Below are positions 59,445 to 64,000 of a stretch of 64,000 bases of DNA, piece after piece. The position numbers and the translations under genes are program-made. How positions within the stretch are numbered: the first letter of the stretch is position 1; the number at the start of each line of letters is the position of its first letter. The notes beneath the pieces were generated by a model, which was not told where the DNA came from, searched no databases, and saw nothing but the letters and a program-made list of their open reading frames with translations. The stretch is taken from the IMG/VR virus record IMGVR_UViG_3300020198_000006, positions 30,152-94,151 of that record; one strand, given 5' to 3'. The stretch is from a virus.

Positions 59445-59481
59445 TATTGAGGTATTTCTTTTATTTGTGTGGTTTTTTGTC

Positions 59482-59619
59482 TTTTACCCAGTATTTATTG
59501 CTAGTACTAGATTCTAGAATACTAGAAGCAACCAGATATAATCCAGTATTTATTGCTAGTACTAGATTCTAGAATACTAGAAGCAACCAGATATAATTCT
59601 AGCATATACTGGGTAAAAT
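59482..59619. repeat. Two 55-bp direct repeats inside a 13-bp inverted repeat
   Basis: A 55-base unit occurs twice without change (59488-59542 and 59543-59597). Within it CTAGTACTAGATTCTAGAATACTAG-type palindromes are nested (CTAGTA...TACTAG around TTCTAGAA). The whole block is flanked by TTTTACCCAGTAT (59482-59494) and its exact reverse complement (59607-59619). It lies between divergent genes. Each unit also contains GTATTTATTG, a copy of the late-signal box. It may be a protein-binding array, replication origin or recombination site. Confidence 0.85.
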
Positions 59620-59643
59620 AACAATCCAACCCTCTTTTTACTA

Positions 59644-59651
59644 TATTTATT
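59644..59651 (+). promoter_or_regulatory. TATTTATT box
   Basis: Octamer 15 bases before the ATG at 59667, downstream of the 55-bp repeat block. Confidence 0.4.
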
Positions 59652-59666
59652 GGTATAGATTGTTAA

Positions 59667-59939
59667 ATGAAATACATAATTAAAGAATCGATTTTCAAAA
59701 AATTAACCGATAGGTTGATTAATGAGAATTATTTTGATAGTGATAAGTTATACCACAGAGAATCTTTGGTTAGAAAACTACTAATTAAGGATTCAAAAGG
59801 TTACTATGTGACCCCTAAACCAATTAGAGATATTATTGAAAAATTACCCTATATCGAATGTGAGGACCAAAATGGTAATAAATCAACTTGCACAAAAATA
59901 CCCGAGGTATTGTTCGTCTACCTAACAGGAAGATATTAG
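59667..59939 (+). CDS. Tagged small protein
   Basis: The 90-residue protein starts KYIIKESIFKKLTDRLINEN; LINE followed by N repeats the LINE site of the capsid propeptide. The rest is basic-to-neutral with two Cys (IECEDQNGNKSTCTKIPEVL). The next tagged gene starts one base after its stop. Function unknown; it is probably virion-internal. Confidence 0.6.
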   Translation: MKYIIKESIFKKLTDRLINENYFDSDKLYHRESLVRKLLIKDSKGYYVTPKPIRDIIEKLPYIECEDQNGNKSTCTKIPEVLFVYLTGRY

Positions 59940-59940
59940 T

Positions 59941-60933
59941 ATGTCAAATAAAATTATAATAACAGAAAGTCAGTTCAAGTATATAGTCGAAAACCAGATT
60001 AAGTTTCTCACAAAGAATGAGCTAACGGAGTTTGAGATGAGTCATCATGCTGAATTCGAAAGGTTTTACGAAAGGTTTGTCGAGGTTGATTATTTCGATA
60101 TCAAACTTTTTAATAAACCTTTCAATATCGATGAAAAACCAATCGGAAAATGGCGTATACCCGAAAATGTTAAAACAGATGTTTTAAAAAAAATAGAATT
60201 TTTAAAAAAATGGCACGTACCCGATAAAAAAAGTATTGCTTATGGTATTATAGTCTACGATTTTAATATTAATCCAAATGATTGTGAATATGAAAATGAC
60301 AGAAATAAGCTCGATGCGATGAATAATTTTATTCAAAAATCACCTTTAATGATATCTGACCCAAAAACAAAATCAATTGGTAATGTTATGATGGCGATTA
60401 TTAATGAAAATACGGTTGTTTCCATAATGTATGAAAGAACACATTTAGGATTGAATGATATTATAAACAGAAAAAAGCAAAAATACACTAACTTTAAGAA
60501 TGTCCTTTCTTGGGATAACTATGTTAACTCGTCAATATCAGATAAGAAGGGAGAAAAAATAAGAAAGAATTTTGATTACCTTCAAGGAAGATGTTATGGT
60601 TATGACGATTTAAAAAATTTACAAGACGATATCGATGTTCAATTTACAGGAACGAATGATAATTTAATTAACAATACAGACAAATTTGATGGATATCCTG
60701 ATGAGTATAATTTTTGTTATCGAACATTAACCACGCCCGATATCAAAAAACAATATTCACCAAAAATAAAATTAATAGATATTATTGGAGATAAGAATAT
60801 TCAAAGTCTTATTGATAGACTAAAAAGTGGTGGTTTAGATAAACCACCAATCGGTTTTTCGGGTAAAGACGTGGCGTCAGCTTTTTATTTTATGAATACC
60901 CCGATGCCCTACTTTGAGGTAAAACATATATAA
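59941..60933 (+). CDS. Tagged protein (NKIIITESQFKYIVE)
   Basis: The 330-residue protein starts SNKIIITESQFKYIVENQIK, a strong member of the tag family. The body is mixed alpha/beta and Lys/Asp/Asn-rich: FYERFVEVDYFDIKLFNKPF, SIAYGIIVYDFNINPNDCEY, FDYLQGRCYGYDDLKN and a final IGFSGKDVASAFYFMNTPMP. I do not recognise a domain. It is probably an injected protein; the C-terminal segment with conserved-looking Gly/Ser could be enzymatic, but this is a guess. Confidence 0.55.
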   Translation: MSNKIIITESQFKYIVENQIKFLTKNELTEFEMSHHAEFERFYERFVEVDYFDIKLFNKPFNIDEKPIGKWRIPENVKTDVLKKIEFLKKWHVPDKKSIAYGIIVYDFNINPNDCEYENDRNKLDAMNNFIQKSPLMISDPKTKSIGNVMMAIINENTVVSIMYERTHLGLNDIINRKKQKYTNFKNVLSWDNYVNSSISDKKGEKIRKNFDYLQGRCYGYDDLKNLQDDIDVQFTGTNDNLINNTDKFDGYPDEYNFCYRTLTTPDIKKQYSPKIKLIDIIGDKNIQSLIDRLKSGGLDKPPIGFSGKDVASAFYFMNTPMPYFEVKHI

Positions 60934-60938
60934 CAAAT

Positions 60939-61109
60939 CTATTTCTTAATAATTTCGGTCAGGTAGAAGATTACACCCTCATGTGTTATATACTGAGTAT
61001 TTCCCGTTAATTCAGTACTCTTGTAAAGTGTGAATATTTCTTTAGTAACCTCACGTCCCCGGACACCTGTTATTACAATTCTTTTCCCCTCAAATTTTAT
61101 TGTTCGCAT
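60939..61109 (-). CDS. Small hypothetical protein
   Basis: A 56-residue minus-strand frame RTIKFEGKRIVITGVRGREV, then YITHEGVIFYLTEIIKK after an ATG at 61109. It has regular beta and helix pattern and fills the gap between the gene ending at 60933 and the one at 61148. No motif; coding is likely from pattern and packing. Confidence 0.5.
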   Translation of the reverse strand: MRTIKFEGKRIVITGVRGREVTKEIFTLYKSTELTGNTQYITHEGVIFYLTEIIKK

Positions 61110-61147
61110 ATAAATTTTTTAAGACCTTGTTATTTTCTTGGACCAGC

Positions 61148-61333
61148 TTAAATTTCTTTTTTATTGACTTTTTGCTTTTTGGTTTTTGGCGGTCTTTTTG
61201 TGCTCTTGCCACTATCCGTGTTTTTCTTTAAATTATTAGATTCGTAAATACCATCATTGGTCCATTTATTCAGAATTATGTTTCCTAAAAACCACCCCAA
61301 AATCATTACACCAATAATTACTACCATTATCAT
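61148..61333 (-). CDS. Small membrane protein with basic tail
   Basis: This 61-residue protein has one N-terminal membrane segment (MIMVVIIGVMILGWFLGNII) followed by a soluble, strongly Lys-rich tail (KKNTDSGKSTKRPPKTKKQK). It is similar in plan to the gene at 29409. It is divergent from the Nudix gene, with 11 bases between their starts. Function unknown. Confidence 0.5.
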   Translation of the reverse strand: MIMVVIIGVMILGWFLGNIILNKWTNDGIYESNNLKKNTDSGKSTKRPPKTKKQKVNKKEI

Positions 61334-61344
61334 ATTTAATAAAT

Positions 61345-61728
61345 ATGGTTTCTTTATTGTTAATAGTAAAAAACAAAGAATTTCTATTATTTAAAAGAAG
61401 TATGGATGCAATACACCCAGGTTTATTCGGTTTGTGTGGCGGAACTGTAGAGAAGGGAGAAACCCCCGTAGAAGCTATTATAAGAGAGATTAAAGAAGAG
61501 ATTGGTATGGATATATTCAACTCCAACCTTATTAAACGATACAACAGAAACGGGAACATTATAAACCTATTCGCAGTTGTTAATAACGGTTTTGAAGAAC
61601 AGGATATTAGACTGAATAAAGAACACACCGAATGGAAGTATTTCACCTATTACGAGTTATTAAACTCAAAAGAGACAATACCCACAACAATTGAGTTTGT
61701 AAATGACTTTTTTAGGTCTTACAAATGA
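61345..61728 (+). CDS. Nudix hydrolase
   Basis: The 127-residue protein contains a complete Nudix box, GGTVEKGETPVEAIIREIKE followed by EIGM (residues 32-55), with the REUxEExG Glu residues that bind metal. The family hydrolyses nucleoside diphosphates linked to other groups: oxidised dNTPs, NADH, sugar nucleotides or RNA caps. The short size suggests a MutT-like or RppH-like role. It has no capsid tag, in contrast to its neighbours. Confidence 0.92.
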   Translation: MVSLLLIVKNKEFLLFKRSMDAIHPGLFGLCGGTVEKGETPVEAIIREIKEEIGMDIFNSNLIKRYNRNGNIINLFAVVNNGFEEQDIRLNKEHTEWKYFTYYELLNSKETIPTTIEFVNDFFRSYK

Positions 61729-61886
61729 TTTTCTTTAATTATCATGGTTAGTAGGTCTATTGCGTCTGAATCCCCAATCAGACAATCACATTTACGATAC
61801 CTCTGAGCCACAAACTCCACACCTTTCTCCTCTATTAATTTTTTTAATTCCTCAAGAGATGGAACCACGCATTTATTAAATCCCAT
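61719..61886 (-). CDS. Small hypothetical protein
   Basis: A 55-residue minus-strand frame GFNKCVVPSLEELKKLIEEK, then RYRKCDCLIGDSDAIDLLTM. It is helical with three Cys. A TATTTATA box (61891-61898) ends four bases before its ATG, which supports it being a real gene. Its end overlaps the Nudix gene by ten bases. Confidence 0.55.
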   Translation of the reverse strand: MGFNKCVVPSLEELKKLIEEKGVEFVAQRYRKCDCLIGDSDAIDLLTMIIKENHL

Positions 61887-61890
61887 ATAA

Positions 61891-61898
61891 TATAAATA
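61891..61898 (-). promoter_or_regulatory. TATTTATA box
   Basis: Coding-strand octamer four bases before the ATG at 61886. A second box on the other strand (61914-61921) serves the divergent gene. Confidence 0.45.
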
Positions 61899-61913
61899 GT
61901 AGAATTAAAGATA

Positions 61914-61921
61914 TTTATTAT
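61914..61921 (+). promoter_or_regulatory. TATTTATT box
   Basis: Octamer 10 bases before the ATG at 61932. Confidence 0.45.
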
Positions 61922-61931
61922 AAAACAGAAC

Positions 61932-62537
61932 ATGAAAATTATTATTACTGAATCTCAATTGAAGAAACTTGTTGTGAGAAAAGCAACAGAAAAAGACCTA
62001 TCCCAATTGGATGAATTGGATTACGAGAGTTTCCACTCAGATGAAAACCTTTCTCAATTAAGAGATGCAATTGACAGAAATAAAATGGTTAGTGTTGCTT
62101 TTGTGAAGAAAAATGGTTCAGTAAAACACATGTTAATTAGAAAAAACCTAAGTTCATATATTGGAAGTGCAAGAGAAAAGACCGATGCACAAATGAACGT
62201 CGAATCAAATCACAATCTAAAAAAAGTTGTAGATATTAATGCTTATAAAAGAGAACTAAGAAATCTAAGAAATATGGACCCTCAGACTGATGAGGTTATT
62301 CTAAAACAGAAAGCGGCAAAAGTGGCTTGGAGGTCTGTTAACCTAGAAAATGTCTTAGGATTCATGGCAGGGGGTCAATTTATCGATTTAAGAGACGAGA
62401 ACAATATTAGAGATAGGTTTGGAGAAGATGTCTACAATTCGATTACAAGGTCTATGGTGAACGCCATGGCTCAACAAGAAGTACCGGCACCTGAAGAGGT
62501 GACTACCGAACCAGATAATTTACAACAAGGAATCTAA
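61932..62537 (+). CDS. Tagged protein (MKIIITESQLKKL)
   Basis: The first 13 residues are identical to those of the pterin dehydratase gene at 62723, although seven of the thirteen codons differ silently, so the peptide itself is under selection. The body (residues 14-201) is helical and charged, with ENVLGFMAGGQFIDLRDENN and an Ala/Gln/Pro/Glu tail. No motif is known. It is probably a virion-internal protein. The gap 62538-62722 after it contains no frame with a proper start. Confidence 0.6.
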   Translation: MKIIITESQLKKLVVRKATEKDLSQLDELDYESFHSDENLSQLRDAIDRNKMVSVAFVKKNGSVKHMLIRKNLSSYIGSAREKTDAQMNVESNHNLKKVVDINAYKRELRNLRNMDPQTDEVILKQKAAKVAWRSVNLENVLGFMAGGQFIDLRDENNIRDRFGEDVYNSITRSMVNAMAQQEVPAPEEVTTEPDNLQQGI

Positions 62538-62722
62538 GGTTTTACCTACTTTAGCGTAGATAGGTCTGTTTCCATGAGGTTCAACCTTACCGATTGGTGG
62601 CTCCACGGGTTCTAAATTTACTATAGTAATTTCTTAACCAACGAAAGAAACAAAGAAATCAATAGGTTAAACCTTTTATATAAGAGACAATCTTAGTGAG
62701 ACCCGGTTCCGGCGTAGGAGAA

Positions 62723-62992
62723 TTACTTTAATTTATCAACAGCATCCACAAACTTGTGGCATTTATCGGATATCTTGTTTTGTTCGTGGTCGAACATAGT
62801 TAGAACAACTTCATTGTACTTAACAATCATTTCAGGGTGATGATTTTGTTTTTCAGCAATTTTTGCCACCTTATTAACAAAATCCATTACCTCTTCGTAG
62901 GAACTAAACTTATACTTCTTTTTTAGTTTCCCATTAACCTCATTCCAAGAGGTTAGTTTTTTAAGTTGTGATTCCGTGATAATTATTTTCAT
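62723..62992 (-). CDS. phhB: Pterin-4a-carbinolamine dehydratase with capsid-type tag
   Basis: The 89-residue protein follows the DCoH/PhhB family from residue ~15: WNEVNGKLKKKYKFSSYEEV, VAKIAEKQNHHPEMIVKYNE with the active-site NHHPE, then VVLTMFDHEQNKISDKCHKF. The enzyme dehydrates 4a-hydroxytetrahydrobiopterin. The N-terminus is MKIIITESQLKKL, identical to the tag of the gene at 61932. The start was set at 62992 because of the tag and because its ATG touches the upstream stop; an ATG four codons earlier is in frame. A metabolic enzyme carrying a virion tag is unusual. Confidence 0.85.
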   Translation of the reverse strand: MKIIITESQLKKLTSWNEVNGKLKKKYKFSSYEEVMDFVNKVAKIAEKQNHHPEMIVKYNEVVLTMFDHEQNKISDKCHKFVDAVDKLK

Positions 62993-63786
62993 TATTCGCC
63001 CCAATCTTTTTTATCTCCAGAACTTTCATTATCGTCATAACCAGCATTATATGCTTCAAGTTCTTCAGGGGTTAAATCGGTAACTTCTTGACCATTATAA
63101 GTACCTTCGGGATAGTAGTGAGGATTTCTTCCTCTTCCATAGTAACTATCCGCAGTACCTCTATCATATGGACTGCCGTGCCAATCGGGATATTTTTTCT
63201 CTTGGCCATATCTACCTGTTTCAGATTCTTCACCATCTTCTTCATTTACAACACCACTAATACCAAATCTATTAAAAAGTTTATGTTTCTTTTTACAACC
63301 AGAACCCCGACTCCTGTCTCTATCACGACCACCAAATATTAATTTGGCAAGTTTTAATACGAGTAATAATGCAACGAATCCAAGTGCAATTGTAAACGCC
63401 GCAGGTGGGACTGAAACTCCCGCCACAATAACCGGTGCCGCTTGTTCATTCATATCTTGAGGTGCGGCAATTGATGATGTGTTTGGTTGTGGTTTTTCTT
63501 GCTTGTTTTGCAGAAGAACCATAACTTGTTTAAGAAGTCCTTTTAGTTCTTCCTTATCATTGATATTACTAATTGCGGTTTCAAGTTGTCCCATAACATC
63601 GGAGTGTTCTGCGGGTTTCTCAATTGGGCAGTCAGGATTTATTTCACTTTTTTCTTCGGGAGTAAGTACAATACCGGCCGATGCCAAAGCACTATCAAAT
63701 TCTTGTTCCGCCGAATCAACGTTTTCGTTTACACCCATCATACTTCTTATTCGGGATACTTGTTCTTGTAAATTAAGTTTTTTCAT
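62992..63786 (-). CDS. Tagged membrane-spanning protein
   Basis: The 264-residue protein starts KKLNLQEQVSRIRSMMGVNE followed by N, the recurrent N-terminal pattern with a VNE site at residue 21. An acidic helical region follows, then one strong membrane segment (PAAFTIALGFVALLLVLKLA, about 128-147), a very basic stretch (FGGRDRDRSRGSGCKKKHK) and a Tyr/Gly/Asp-rich tail. The plan suits an ejected protein that inserts in the host membrane. A TATTTATA box is at 63803-63810. It is the first gene of the operon that includes the dehydratase. Confidence 0.55.
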   Translation of the reverse strand: MKKLNLQEQVSRIRSMMGVNENVDSAEQEFDSALASAGIVLTPEEKSEINPDCPIEKPAEHSDVMGQLETAISNINDKEELKGLLKQVMVLLQNKQEKPQPNTSSIAAPQDMNEQAAPVIVAGVSVPPAAFTIALGFVALLLVLKLAKLIFGGRDRDRSRGSGCKKKHKLFNRFGISGVVNEEDGEESETGRYGQEKKYPDWHGSPYDRGTADSYYGRGRNPHYYPEGTYNGQEVTDLTPEELEAYNAGYDDNESSGDKKDWGE

Positions 63787-63802
63787 TAAATTATCTTTAA
63801 TA

Positions 63803-63810
63803 TATAAATA
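63803..63810 (-). promoter_or_regulatory. TATTTATA box
   Basis: Coding-strand octamer 16 bases before the ATG at 63786. Confidence 0.45.
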
Positions 63811-63837
63811 TTAAATTTTTGGTGTTAGATTTTTTTG

Positions 63838-64000
63838 TTATGGTAAAGTTATTGTTCGGATATTACCGTTTATATTTAGTGTTGCTAAATTATCACATCT
63901 TCCATCTCCAAAGTCAAGGATAGCAACCCAAGGACTTGTATTTGATAAGTTTCTCCTAACTGTTCTAATTTTTCCTTTAACAATCCATCTGCATGTATTC
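63838..64000 (-). CDS. Protein C-terminus, gene continues beyond window
   Basis: The minus-strand frame is open from the window edge to a TAA at 63838 and encodes about 53 residues, including NTSPWVAILDFGDGRCDNLA and NINGNIRTITLP. The style is that of a secreted or cell-surface beta-rich domain. The start lies beyond 64000, so the identity is open. Confidence 0.6.
   Translation of the reverse strand, partial: NTCRWIVKGKIRTVRRNLSNTSPWVAILDFGDGRCDNLATLNINGNIRTITLP

Noticed and set aside
59488-59597. CRISPR array
   Set aside because: The two 55-base copies are directly adjacent without spacers, so it is a tandem duplication.
59667-59939. Signal peptides in the MKIIITES-type N-termini
   Set aside because: The segments are too short and too polar; they alternate hydrophobic and charged residues and lack a hydrophobic core of useful length.
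62538-62722. Minus-strand frame with VNLEPVEPPIGKVEPHGNRP
   Set aside because: It looks protein-like but has no ATG, GTG or TTG after the upstream stop and would overlap the end of the tagged gene; it may be a decayed gene, but the support is too weak to list.

Overview
The window looks like part of a large, AT-rich, T4-related myovirus whose host is probably a flavobacterium or another Bacteroidota. The phage assignment rests on a recognisable head-assembly block on the minus strand: large terminase (12843-14618), portal (10984-12780), prohead protease (8812-9495), acidic core/scaffold protein (7445-8731) and major capsid protein (5690-7408). The host assignment is an inference. Genes that are not head or tail genes tend to carry promoters of the Bacteroidota type (TTTG at about -33 and TAnnTTTG at about -7), Shine-Dalgarno sequences are scarce, and several short lipoproteins and exported proteins look bacteroidotal.

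Layout. Positions 1-4500 hold virion structural genes and small virion-type proteins. 4458-5646 holds dCMP deaminase, a SAP-like protein and a nuclease-like protein. 5690-19400 is the head module and associated proteins, interrupted by a plus-strand gene for ribosomal protein bS21. 19460-25180 holds Hsp20, a ClpC-like unfoldase, a small hairpin RNA, a cyclic-phosphate receiver-like protein, a CsgG-like protein, a frameshifted exported protein and a holin-like protein. 25390-27470 is an RNA island: degenerate tRNA-like elements, one clean tRNA-Asn, and a ~0.9 kb structured RNA resembling the GOLLD/ROOL class, ending in a terminator. 27570-30110 holds a phosphoesterase, a glycosyltransferase and a complete tmRNA. 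30267-35368 is a cassette of candidate virion-internal proteins with membrane-active and toxin-translocation-like segments. 37633-42872 encodes four glycosyltransferases. 42980-49630 is mostly nucleotide metabolism, peptidases and small accessory proteins. 50081-64000 holds endolysin, a CAP protein, a three-member WCT/HCG-motif family and many small proteins.

The most distinctive pattern is a short conserved N-terminus (for example MKIIITESQLKKL) on about nineteen otherwise unrelated proteins, usually ending in an [I/L/V]-x-E motif. This fits the cleavage rule of the T4-type prohead protease encoded here, and the capsid protein has such a site (LINE followed by A) at residue 60. I infer a capsid-targeting peptide family that sends a large set of cargo proteins, including a pterin carbinolamine dehydratase, into the head for injection.

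A second pattern is an octamer, TATTTATA or TATTTATT, on the coding strand just upstream of at least 25 virion-type genes, the tmRNA and a small hairpin RNA. It is a candidate late promoter that reads as the reverse complement of the T4 late box. The tmRNA, ClpC-like unfoldase, Hsp20, bS21 and tRNAs together suggest that this phage takes over translation and protein quality control.
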